A DNA stretch of 64,000 nt, taken from NCBI GenBank assembly GCA_030262725.1, contig JAJSZS010000002.1:124001-188000 (forward strand), in the 5' to 3' direction. How positions within the stretch are numbered: position 1 is the stretch's first letter; each line of letters starts with the position of its first letter. Both the position numbers and the translations under genes were made by a program. Below the pieces are notes generated by a model. It was not told where the DNA came from and did no database searches. It worked only from the letters and a program-made list of their open reading frames with translations. Shown piece by piece: positions 54,618-61,323 of this stretch. The stretch comes from Candidatus Desulfofervidus auxilii. Lineage in GTDB: Bacteria > Desulfobacterota > Desulfofervidia > Desulfofervidales > Desulfofervidaceae.

Positions 54618-55397
54618 TTAAAAATAAATTTCAATTTTTTCTCCTATATTTGCCTTAAGGCTTTCTTTAGCATTTCCTAAAGATTGAGCAATTTCTAAAT
54701 AGTCACTGCTATCCCATAAAGCCAGGATTTCACCAGGTGAAACTGCTAAATAATGGGAGGCTATTTGTTTTAGGGTAATATTTTTAAAATGAATAGAAAA
54801 TGACTTATTACCAATATATTTATCAAAGATTTTTCTTGAAATATTAGAGATAAGATTTCCAAAGCGGTCAATATAAATAATTTCGCCCTTAAGACAATCA
54901 ACTTCTTTAATAGGTTTTGGCCAGTCAATACGTACATAATCATTAATTTCTTTACCTAATGTTTCTGGTTTTACACCTAAAGATAAATATGCAGCTATGG
55001 GAGCAAATATATCTCGCCCATGAAAAGTAGTGCTTATTTTAGGTAAAAAATAATGTGGATTATTTAAATGATAAACTTTTGTTTTTTCATTTTGATAAAC
55101 AAGTTCAAGGACTCCATTATCTGGAGCAACAAAGAGATAATCTTCTGTAACTGCTAAAATAGGTCGTCTAGCACTACCTACTCCTGGGTCTACAACTATC
55201 ACATGAATGGTACTTTTTGGGAAAAATTGATAGACAGTTTTTAACAGAAAAGCAGCTTCTTTAATATCTTGAGGTCTAACTTCATGGGTTATATCTACAA
55301 TTTTTGCTTCTGGATTAATGTTTAAAATCACACCTTTCATAACACCAATATAAACATCTTTTAAACCAAAGTCTGTTAAAAGTGTAATTACAGACAT
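54618..55397 (-). CDS. SAM hydroxide adenosyltransferase / SAM hydrolase family (DUF62)
   Basis: 259 residues. Motifs ITLLTDFGLKDVYIGVMKG near 4, VVDPGVGSARRPI near 68, FVAPDNGVLEL near 88 and FHGRDIFAPIAAYLSLG near 124. Enzymes of this family hydrolyse S-adenosylmethionine to adenosine and methionine; the distinct fluorinase and chlorinase are relatives. Cytoplasmic. Directly abuts the 60-residue membrane protein gene. Confidence 0.93.
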   Translation of the reverse strand: MSVITLLTDFGLKDVYIGVMKGVILNINPEAKIVDITHEVRPQDIKEAAFLLKTVYQFFPKSTIHVIVVDPGVGSARRPILAVTEDYLFVAPDNGVLELVYQNEKTKVYHLNNPHYFLPKISTTFHGRDIFAPIAAYLSLGVKPETLGKEINDYVRIDWPKPIKEVDCLKGEIIYIDRFGNLISNISRKIFDKYIGNKSFSIHFKNITLKQIASHYLAVSPGEILALWDSSDYLEIAQSLGNAKESLKANIGEKIEIYF

Positions 55398-55580
55398 CTA
55401 ATCAAAACGACCACTCCTAATAGCTTCAAGTCCATAGGCTGTGATTAATAAAAAGCCAGTAAGAATAAACCACATAACATTACTTTTTCCAAGAAATGGA
55501 AAAAAATGCATTAACAGCTTGGCACTAACTAAACTAGCACCAAGCCTGATTAAAAATTTTGTTGCTGGATGCATAATCAA
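55398..55580 (-). CDS. small two-helix membrane protein
   Basis: 60 residues. Two hydrophobic stretches (about 8-27 and 32-50) and a short charged end (EAIRSGRFD). No family recognised. Its ATG overlaps the mvhD stop as ATGA, a coupling that also confirms where the selenoprotein ends. It ends one base before the next gene. Confidence 0.7.
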   Translation of the reverse strand: MIMHPATKFLIRLGASLVSAKLLMHFFPFLGKSNVMWFILTGFLLITAYGLEAIRSGRFD

Positions 55581-55993
55581 AAGGTTCTATAAGGACTTGG
55601 CCCTAATGCTTTTAAGGTTTCAGTCATTTCTTTAACAACACGGGCAAACTTTTCTGCTTCAGAGGCAGAAATCCATTCAAGACGAAAACGCTCTTGTTCT
55701 AGGCCAAAGTCCTCAAGCATTACCTTAATAGCCTCTGCCCTATCCTGTGCTCTCTTATTACCTTCCAGGTAATGACACTCACCTAGGTGTCAGCCAGCAA
55801 TTAGAACACCATCTGCTCCTTTTGTAAGTGCTTCAATAACCAAATTTGGATGAACCATTCCAGAACACATTACACGAATGATACGAATGTTAGGTGGATA
55901 TTGAATTCTAGAGGTACCAGCAAGATCTGCTGCTGCATATGCACACCAGTTACAAAGAAATCCAATAATAATAGGTTCAAAATCTTCTGCCAT
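55577..55993 (-). CDS. mvhD: selenocysteine-containing MvhD/FlpD-type subunit
   Basis: 138 residues including one Sec. Begins [20 protein letters not shown] at an ATG with GGGAGG upstream. An in-frame TGA at 55790-55792 (Sec68) falls at [16 protein letters not shown], exactly where family members have Cys (AGCHPGDCHY), and the frame continues through the complete conserved C-terminus ([20 protein letters not shown]) to TGA at 55577-55579. A hairpin follows the UGA. MvhD passes electrons from hydrogenase or formate dehydrogenase to heterodisulfide reductase; here no hdr or hydrogenase genes are adjacent. Confidence 0.93.
55757..55792 (-). promoter_or_regulatory. bacterial SECIS-like element
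   Basis: Starting 16 bases after the UGA, the RNA folds as AUUACCU / AGGUAAU with apical GGA. Distance, small G-rich loop and location inside the reading frame fit the bacterial SelB-recognised element. Confidence 0.75.
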
Positions 55994-56031
55994 ATTAACA
56001 CCTCCCTTAAAAATCTTTTCTGAACTGTCCT

Positions 56032-56060
56032 TTATGACACAAAACATAACCTTTCGTCAA
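56032..56060 (-). promoter_or_regulatory. mvhD promoter
   Basis: Minus strand TTGACG, 17-base spacer, TCATAA. Predicted start about 32 bases before the mvhD ATG. Confidence 0.5.
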
Positions 56061-56076
56061 GAGTTTTCCTCTTGAC
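56056..56076. repeat. inverted repeat over both -35 boxes
   Basis: GTCAAGAG / CTCTTGAC, 8-bp perfect arms, 5-base spacer. The arms hold the -35 boxes of the two divergent promoters, so it may be an operator or simply back-to-back -35 elements. Confidence 0.5.
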
Positions 56077-56101
56077 AATTTATTTTAGTATGTTATATAA
56101 T
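56072..56101 (+). promoter_or_regulatory. consensus promoter of the HTH gene
   Basis: TTGACA, 18-base spacer, TATAAT; both boxes match consensus fully. Predicted start near 56108, about 23 bases before the ATG. Confidence 0.75.
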
Positions 56102-56130
56102 TTAACAAATTTAAATCATATAACTTAGTA

Positions 56131-56808
56131 ATGAGATTAGAAAAATTTGTTTATAGGCTTAAAAAAAGACATGGTCAGGAATTTTTAATGGCTATTAAAG
56201 ATTTAAAATATGATCCTTTTCTTTCAGGGAGCGCCATTGCGGAGAAATTCGGGCTCAGTAGAGAAAGGGTTAGGCAAATTTGTGACATAATATATGGTAA
56301 AGGTTTTTTGTCTTATAGGAAACAAGAATTATATTCTAAAAAACAACTTTTTTTGTTATGCCAAAAGTGGAAGGAAAGCAAAGATTTAAAAAAGCAAGTT
56401 TATGTTTTTGTTATTGAGAGACTTCAAAAAATGGGGTTAGAACCTGTATTATATGGTAAGGTAAGATTGCGTCTGCTGAAGATTAAAAATAATAAATTAA
56501 TAAAATTTAAAATTTTAACAAAAGTAACTAGATTAAATGGACATGCTTATTATGTAGTGCATGTAAATGCGCCAAGTGTTAAAAAAGCAGACATATTAAT
56601 AGTGGCTTTATGTATTCAAGAAAAATTTCATTTTTTTATTTTTCCCAGAAAAATATTTGCAGAAAAAAGCTATCTTTGTATTGATGCTAAGACTCCACAA
56701 AAAAGTATTTATAAAAAATATCTCAATAAATGGGATATTTTAGATTTAAAAATAATAAAAAGGGGGTTTAAAGATGGCAAAGGTAGGAAGACTGACAGAG
56801 TATATTAA
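56131..56808 (+). CDS. sigma-70-region-4-like HTH protein with unknown C-terminal domain
   Basis: 225 residues. An HTH at about 33-55 (SGSAIAEKFGLSRERVRQI) looks like the DNA-binding part of sigma region 4. The C-terminal 120 residues are basic, with VNAPSVKKADILIVALCIQEKFHFFIFPRK near 148-177; the strand pattern and position could be a nuclease-like fold, but I see no complete catalytic set. Overlaps the FeoA-like gene by 35 bases. Probably a local regulator. Confidence 0.65.
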   Translation: MRLEKFVYRLKKRHGQEFLMAIKDLKYDPFLSGSAIAEKFGLSRERVRQICDIIYGKGFLSYRKQELYSKKQLFLLCQKWKESKDLKKQVYVFVIERLQKMGLEPVLYGKVRLRLLKIKNNKLIKFKILTKVTRLNGHAYYVVHVNAPSVKKADILIVALCIQEKFHFFIFPRKIFAEKSYLCIDAKTPQKSIYKKYLNKWDILDLKIIKRGFKDGKGRKTDRVY

Positions 56809-57508
56809 AGGAGAAGTGAAAGATTTTGAGGTAATAAGTATTGAAGGAGGAAAGGAATTAAAGGAATACCTTGAGGAATTAGGTATAAGAGAAGGTGTAA
56901 AGATTAGTTTTCAAGGTAGCCTTACTCATGAACACAAGGGGCCATTGGGTCTTGAGATAGAAGGGAAAAAGCTTGTTCTGGCGCAGGGTATAGCGGACAA
57001 AGTGATTATGGATGTAAATGGAGTAGAAAAACACCTTTTAGAAATGGAGGCAGGAGAAAGTGGAATACTCAAGAGGATAGCAGCTGGTAAAGAAGCAAGT
57101 GACATTTTAAAAAAATTGGGACTTAAAGAAAACACAAAAATAAAAGTTACCGGACATGTAGCAGAAGAGAGTTTTCATATTAAAGTGGATGACAAAGAAC
57201 TTGAGCTTTGCACTGGAGAGGCTTCAAAAATTTTGGTGGAAAAGGAAGGGCAGAACTTACAGCTTAATTATCTTGCACCAGGAGATAGTGGTAAGATTGC
57301 TGGCATCATAAGTGGTGTCCATTTGAAGGAGCGTTTAAAAGAGGAGGAAATAGGCATTGGTAAGAATATTAAATTGATTTCTCGCAAAGCTACAGCTGGC
57401 TTGGGAAAACATGCAGGATGTATTTTTTATCTCACTGTAAATAATCAGCTTTCTGTTTCAATTGGTCGTGGAATGGCAGAAAAGATTATGGTTAGCCCAA
57501 TTGAATAA
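56774..57508 (+). CDS. triple FeoA-like domain protein
   Basis: 244 residues made of three successive units of about 80 residues, each with the SH3-like FeoA pattern (LGIREGVKISFQG, LGLKENTKIKVTG, IGIGKNIKLIS) and an ending like GIADKVIMD, GEASKILVE and GMAEKIMVS. Normal FeoA is about 75 residues and single. FeoA assists the FeoB iron transporter; no feoB is nearby. GGGGG upstream of the ATG may serve as the ribosome binding site. Linked with the DUF2325 gene 14 bases downstream. Confidence 0.8.
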   Translation: MAKVGRLTEYIKGEVKDFEVISIEGGKELKEYLEELGIREGVKISFQGSLTHEHKGPLGLEIEGKKLVLAQGIADKVIMDVNGVEKHLLEMEAGESGILKRIAAGKEASDILKKLGLKENTKIKVTGHVAEESFHIKVDDKELELCTGEASKILVEKEGQNLQLNYLAPGDSGKIAGIISGVHLKERLKEEEIGIGKNIKLISRKATAGLGKHAGCIFYLTVNNQLSVSIGRGMAEKIMVSPIE

Positions 57509-57522
57509 TAAAGGAGGGTTTT

Positions 57523-57834
57523 ATGGGCAGATCGGTTTTAGTTGTAGGAGGTTTGGATCGATTAGTCAATCGTTATAAGGAAACGGTTCGTGCTTTTAAG
57601 TGTAGGTTTTATTATCATTGTGGTGACTGTAATGGGGGGAAGAGAAAATTGTATAGATTAGTAGATCAGGCTGATGTTGTTTTTTGTCCAATTGATATTA
57701 CCTCTCATACAGCCTGTGCCCTGATTAAAAGGAGGTGCAAAAAACAGGGAAAGCCCTTTTTCTTTTTGAGAAGTTCCAGTCTTTCTTTTTTTAAAAAGGC
57801 TTTAAGTGAATGGTTAGAAAAACAAGGAAGGTAA
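57523..57834 (+). CDS. DUF2325 protein
   Basis: 103 residues. SVLVVGGLDRLVNRYKETV start, conserved Cys/His segment YYHCGDCNGGKRKLYRLVDQ near 30-49, then VVFCPIDITSHTACALIKRRCK near 53-74. DUF2325 proteins are small Rossmann-like, Cys-containing proteins of unknown function. Ribosome binding site AGGAGG. Position beside FeoA-like repeats suggests metal or redox handling. Confidence 0.85.
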   Translation: MGRSVLVVGGLDRLVNRYKETVRAFKCRFYYHCGDCNGGKRKLYRLVDQADVVFCPIDITSHTACALIKRRCKKQGKPFFFLRSSSLSFFKKALSEWLEKQGR

Positions 57835-57836
57835 TT

Positions 57837-58022
57837 ATGAAGCTTTTATACTCAAGGCATAAATGTATTGAGGCAATCCAGATTCAGCGTATGGAAGCCA
57901 TAAGTTTTTTGGCAGCAGGGCTTTCACATGATATTAACAATTTGCTGATGGGTGTCTTACATTATACCTATGCCATCAAAAGAATGAATCCAAATATAAT
58001 TTACCTTCCTCTGAAAACATGA
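57837..58022 (+). pseudogene. histidine kinase fragment (HisKA part)
   Basis: 61 residues from an ATG. The segment QRMEAISFLAAGLSHDINNLLMG is the phosphoacceptor His box of PAS-type sensor kinases. No ATPase domain follows; the frame stops at TGA and the next 100 bases hold only a short tail-like reading (MTEIKTTPREGE) in another frame. Best read as a remnant left by deletion. The rest of the gap to 58140 holds only the promoter listed. Confidence 0.65.
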
Positions 58023-58077
58023 CAGAAATTAAAACAACACCAAGAGAAGGTGAATAGTTAACGATTTTGTTAAACTC

Positions 58078-58106
58078 TTGACAAAGAAAAAAACTTGTAA
58101 TAAAAA
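58078..58106 (+). promoter_or_regulatory. putative promoter of the repeat-protein/TonB operon
   Basis: TTGACA, 17-base spacer, TAAAAA. Predicted start near 58113, about 28 bases before the ATG. Confidence 0.45.
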
Positions 58107-58140
58107 TTAATTAAATTATTTAACTTAGTTAATTCAATTT

Positions 58141-59472
58141 ATGAAGATAAATAAGATGACATTATTAAATAAAATAAAGCTCAAGAATGCTACAGGGCAC
58201 TTTGCGCATATTATATGTATTGTATTTTTATGTATTGTATTAGGATTTTCAAATGGTTTTTCAAAAATGCTTAAAAAAGATAGCAATAATGATGGGGATA
58301 TAGATATGTGGGCATATTATGATGAAGATGGAAATTTAATAAAGATAGAGATTGATTCAAATTTTGATGGAAAGTTAGATGAATGGAGATATTTTGAAAA
58401 AGGAGATTTGGTAAGAATAGAAAGTGATACAAATCATAATGGAAAAATTGATACCTGGAGTTTCTTTGAAGATGGAAAATTAAAAAGACAAGAGCAGGAT
58501 AAAAATGAAGATGGTCTAAAGGAGATAATCATCTTTTTAGACAAAGAGGGGGAAAAAGAAAGGGTAGTAATAGATAGCAATTCTAATGGAAAGTTCGATA
58601 CCTTTAGTTTTTATAAAAAAGGGGAGCTTATAAAACAAGAACAAGATAAAAATGAGGATGGAAAGATGGATACATGGTTTTATTTTGAAAAAGAAGGACT
58701 GAAAGAGGCCCGATTTGATACAAATTTTGATGGAAATGTAGATGCCATAAAATTTTATGAAAAAGGAGAAATTATAAAGGCACAGTGGGATAGCGATTTT
58801 GATGGAAAGATAGATACCTGGGATTATATCAAGGAGGCAAGGCAAGAACAGGATAGAAACAAGGACGGAAAAGTAGATACTTGGCTTTATTTAAATAGTT
58901 TGGGAAAGATAATTAAAATAGATACAAATTTTGATGGAAAGGTAGATTTGATAAAACACTATCAAAAGGAGATTTTGACTTTAGAAGAAATAGACTCAAA
59001 TCACGATGGTCAATTTAATGTAAGAAATGAATATAAAAAAGGAAGCCTATATAGACAGCTTCAGGATAGAAATAAGGATGGTAAATGGGATTTATGGATA
59101 TATTTTTCTAAAAATGGGGAAATGAAAGAATTACAAATTGATAAGGATTATGATGGTAAGGTTGATAACTGGTATTTTTATAAAAATGGAAAACTAATAA
59201 GGCATGAACAAGACACAAATAAAGATAGAAAGATTGACCTTTGCTGGCATTATGGAAAAGATGGGAATCCCATTAAGGCTTATAAAGATAAGGATGGGGA
59301 TGGAAAATGGGATATTTTCTTTTTTTATGAAGATGGGAAGATTACAAGGGTAGAGGAGGACAGAAATAGAGACGGAAAAATAGATATTTGGAAATACTGT
59401 GACAAAGAAGGGAAATTAATTAAGACAGAAAAAGACTTAGATTATGATGGAAGGCCAGATATTTCATTTTAA
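58141..59472 (+). CDS. exported protein with 17 acidic Asp-rich repeats
   Basis: 443 residues. A membrane or signal segment (about 22-41, HIICIVFLCIVLGFSNGFS) is followed by 17 repeats of about 23 residues, pattern D-x-[ND]-x-[DN]-G-K-x-D-x-W/x-x-[YF] and then a short basic or acidic strand. The loop resembles calcium-binding EF-hand/thrombospondin type 3 loops; the repeats together resemble MORN-like or toxin-wall repeats. Presumably periplasmic or surface-exposed. Overlaps exbB by 29 bases, so it is part of the TonB operon. Binding of Ca or another metal is inferred. Confidence 0.8.
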   Translation: MKINKMTLLNKIKLKNATGHFAHIICIVFLCIVLGFSNGFSKMLKKDSNNDGDIDMWAYYDEDGNLIKIEIDSNFDGKLDEWRYFEKGDLVRIESDTNHNGKIDTWSFFEDGKLKRQEQDKNEDGLKEIIIFLDKEGEKERVVIDSNSNGKFDTFSFYKKGELIKQEQDKNEDGKMDTWFYFEKEGLKEARFDTNFDGNVDAIKFYEKGEIIKAQWDSDFDGKIDTWDYIKEARQEQDRNKDGKVDTWLYLNSLGKIIKIDTNFDGKVDLIKHYQKEILTLEEIDSNHDGQFNVRNEYKKGSLYRQLQDRNKDGKWDLWIYFSKNGEMKELQIDKDYDGKVDNWYFYKNGKLIRHEQDTNKDRKIDLCWHYGKDGNPIKAYKDKDGDGKWDIFFFYEDGKITRVEEDRNRDGKIDIWKYCDKEGKLIKTEKDLDYDGRPDISF

Positions 59473-60088
59473 TTTACCTATAATATCGTTTTTAGCAAAA
59501 GGCGGGATTTTAGTAATTCCTATCCTTTTTTGCTCTATAGTTGCCCTTACTATAGTGCTTGAAAGGCTTTATAGATTCAGAAAGCTAAGGATTAAAAATC
59601 CAGACCTAATAGCTAGGGTTAAGAAGGCATTAAATGAAAAAGGAATAGATGAGGCATTATTCATAGCAGAAAATAGCAAAAATCCTTTAGGCAGGGTGCT
59701 GAAAGAAGGTATTAAAAGATACCGTGCTGGTAAAGAATCCATGGAAAGGGCTATGGCTTTTGCAGCAGAAAAAGAAATAAGGGAGTTAGAAAGGTATTTG
59801 CCTGCCTTATCTACTGTAGGAAACATTGCCCCGCTTTTAGGTCTCTTAGGTACAGTAACAGGGATGATAAAGGCATTTATGGTAATTGAGAGATTAGGAG
59901 GAAGAGTAAATGCCAGTGTGCTTGCAGGTGGCATATGGGAAGCCATGCTTACTACTGCCTTAGGGCTTTCTGTAGCTATTCCTACCATAGTAGCCCACAA
60001 TTATCTAATAAGTAAGTTGAGAAACTTTACGGCAGTCTTACAAGAAAGACTTAATGAATTTTTGGAAACATTAGATGATAAGGCTTAA
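59444..60088 (+). CDS. exbB: ExbB/MotA/TolQ family proton channel
   Basis: 214 residues. Three membrane helices; GGILVIPILFCSIVALTIVLER near 20-41, then LPALSTVGNIAPLLGLLGTVTGMIKAF near 120-145 and IWEAMLTTALGLSVAIP near 165-181, as in ExbB/TolQ. Start uncertain because it overlaps the repeat gene; two adjacent ATGs are possible. With ExbD it powers TonB from the proton gradient. Confidence 0.93.
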   Translation: MMEGQIFHFNLPIISFLAKGGILVIPILFCSIVALTIVLERLYRFRKLRIKNPDLIARVKKALNEKGIDEALFIAENSKNPLGRVLKEGIKRYRAGKESMERAMAFAAEKEIRELERYLPALSTVGNIAPLLGLLGTVTGMIKAFMVIERLGGRVNASVLAGGIWEAMLTTALGLSVAIPTIVAHNYLISKLRNFTAVLQERLNEFLETLDDKA

Positions 60089-60488
60089 AAATAGTGTAAA
60101 TGATATTGCAGAAATGTCTCTTACACCTTTGATAGACATGGTATTTTTGCTAATTATATTCTTTCTTTTAACTACAAGGTTTATCACTGAAGAAGGTATT
60201 TCAGTAAAGCTTCCTCAGGCAGATTCCACAACACCACAGACCCAAAGAGAAATTACAGTCTATGTAACTAAGGAAGGTAGGGTATTTATTGGGAATAGGG
60301 CACTTACCTTACATCAACTCTATTATGAATTGAGGTCCCTTATAGGCTCTAATAGAAATAAATTGGTAGTAATAAAGGCAGATAGAGAAGCAATTTTAAA
60401 TAAAGTGGTAAAGGTAATGGATGTTGCAAAGACTGCTGGTGCAGCAAGGCTTTGTATTGCAACAAGAAAAGAGGGATATGGTGAATAA
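60075..60488 (+). CDS. exbD: ExbD/TolR family protein
   Basis: 137 residues. Single membrane helix with the essential Asp: EMSLTPLIDMVFLLIIFFLLT near 14-34, followed by a periplasmic domain. Works with ExbB. Overlaps exbB and tonB, so expression is coupled. Confidence 0.94.
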   Translation: MIRLKNSVNDIAEMSLTPLIDMVFLLIIFFLLTTRFITEEGISVKLPQADSTTPQTQREITVYVTKEGRVFIGNRALTLHQLYYELRSLIGSNRNKLVVIKADREAILNKVVKVMDVAKTAGAARLCIATRKEGYGE

Positions 60489-61155
60489 AAACAAAAATAA
60501 GGCTATAAGGATATTTTTTATTATCTCCATAGCACTTCATACCTCTATATTACTTTGCTTTACTGACATATTCTCTGCAAAAACACCTGAGCGAAGGATA
60601 GAGGTAGATTTAATAGAAATGGCAGAGGAAGATATTAGGTCTTCTGAATTTCCTATGCCAAAGAAGGTTGATGTAAATTATGATCCTATAAAAAATATTT
60701 TGCATCAGCAGGTAAAATATAGGCAATATCCAAAGACAATTGTAGAATCTATTAAAGAAACAAAATATAAACCTATTTCAGTAGCAAGCATATCTAATTT
60801 CTTTCCAAAACATTATGATTTTAATAATACCAATAAAAATAAAGGAAAAGTTTCTCCACTCTTTTATTATCAACAACTTATTAAACAAAAGATTGAAGAG
60901 AACAAAAGATACCCGTTACTTGCTAGAAATAAAGGGATTGAAGGTAAAGTATGGGTAAAATTTGAGATTTTAAAAGATGGAAAGGTAAAAGATATAAAGG
61001 TAGTTAAATCTAGTCATCATCAAATCTTAGATAAGGCTGCTATAGAAAGTATTAAAAAAGCCAATCCATTTCCTCCTTTTCCAGAAGAATTAAAAGAAAG
61101 TTCATTGATTATAAATATATGCCTACGTTTTGAATTGAAAAATTATGCAAGATAA
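60478..61155 (+). CDS. tonB: TonB energy-transducing protein
   Basis: 225 residues from the ATG at 60478 (GAGGGA upstream); an earlier Met is in the exbD overlap and lacks a ribosome binding site. One N-terminal membrane helix (AIRIFFIISIALHTSILLCF), a linker, and a C-terminal TonB domain with YPLLARNKGIEGKVWVKFEI near 149-168 and LDKAAIESIKKANPFPPFP near 191-209. Drives import through the receptors downstream. Confidence 0.9.
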   Translation: MVNKNKNKAIRIFFIISIALHTSILLCFTDIFSAKTPERRIEVDLIEMAEEDIRSSEFPMPKKVDVNYDPIKNILHQQVKYRQYPKTIVESIKETKYKPISVASISNFFPKHYDFNNTNKNKGKVSPLFYYQQLIKQKIEENKRYPLLARNKGIEGKVWVKFEILKDGKVKDIKVVKSSHHQILDKAAIESIKKANPFPPFPEELKESSLIINICLRFELKNYAR

Positions 61156-61156
61156 A

Positions 61157-61176
61157 AAGGAGGTAAAATGAAATAA
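61157..61176 (+). other. minimal ORF ATG-AAA-TAA behind a perfect ribosome binding site
   Basis: AAGGAGGT, four bases, then ATG-AAA-TAA. Two codons only. It lies between tonB and the structured leader and may be a leader ORF or the relic of a lost start. Confidence 0.35.
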
Positions 61177-61200
61177 AATAAAAGATTAACAAATCAAAAT

Positions 61201-61276
61201 GCGGAAAGCAGCCCCGGCCAAAGAAACCTGCTTTCCGCTGTGGTACCTGGTAATTTTTAACCAGGCCCATTTTTTT
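61201..61276 (+). promoter_or_regulatory. structured leader with terminator before the TonB-dependent receptor
   Basis: First hairpin: perfect 11-bp stem GCGGAAAGCAG / CTGCTTTCCGC with a 16-base loop (CCCCGGCCAAAGAAAC). Second hairpin: CCTGGT / ACCAGG with outer TGG/CCA, followed by seven T, a typical terminator. The receptor starts only 47 bases later, with no room for a full promoter, so read-through control (attenuator or riboswitch-like) is likely. No known class recognised. Confidence 0.6.
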
Positions 61277-61323
61277 ATAGCAACAAAAGCATTATTTGTC
61301 AATTAATTTAAAAGGAGGAGGCT

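Noticed and set aside
55577-55579. Second TGA of mvhD as another Sec codon
   Set aside because: The family ends here, and the overlap ATGA with the following gene marks it as the true stop.
55577-55789. Frameshift or nonsense mutation splitting mvhD
   Set aside because: The frame on both sides is the same, the TGA sits at the known Cys/Sec position, a SECIS-like hairpin follows and the next gene is coupled to the later stop.
58020-58080. TGA read-through in the histidine kinase fragment
   Set aside because: The sequence after the TGA in that frame does not look like a kinase, and no hairpin of SECIS type follows.
58537-58845. Minus-strand ORF opposite the Asp repeats
   Set aside because: Periodic shadow caused by the repeats on the plus strand.
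58270-59470. CRISPR-like or tandem DNA repeat in the repeat protein gene
   Set aside because: Similarity is at protein level with varied DNA; no regular spacers and the frame is open throughout.
61201-61276. Cyclic di-GMP (GEMM) or cobalamin riboswitch
   Set aside because: Short look-alike pieces (GGCC-AAA, GGTA) occur, but the first hairpin pairs perfectly over them and the required core arrangement is missing.
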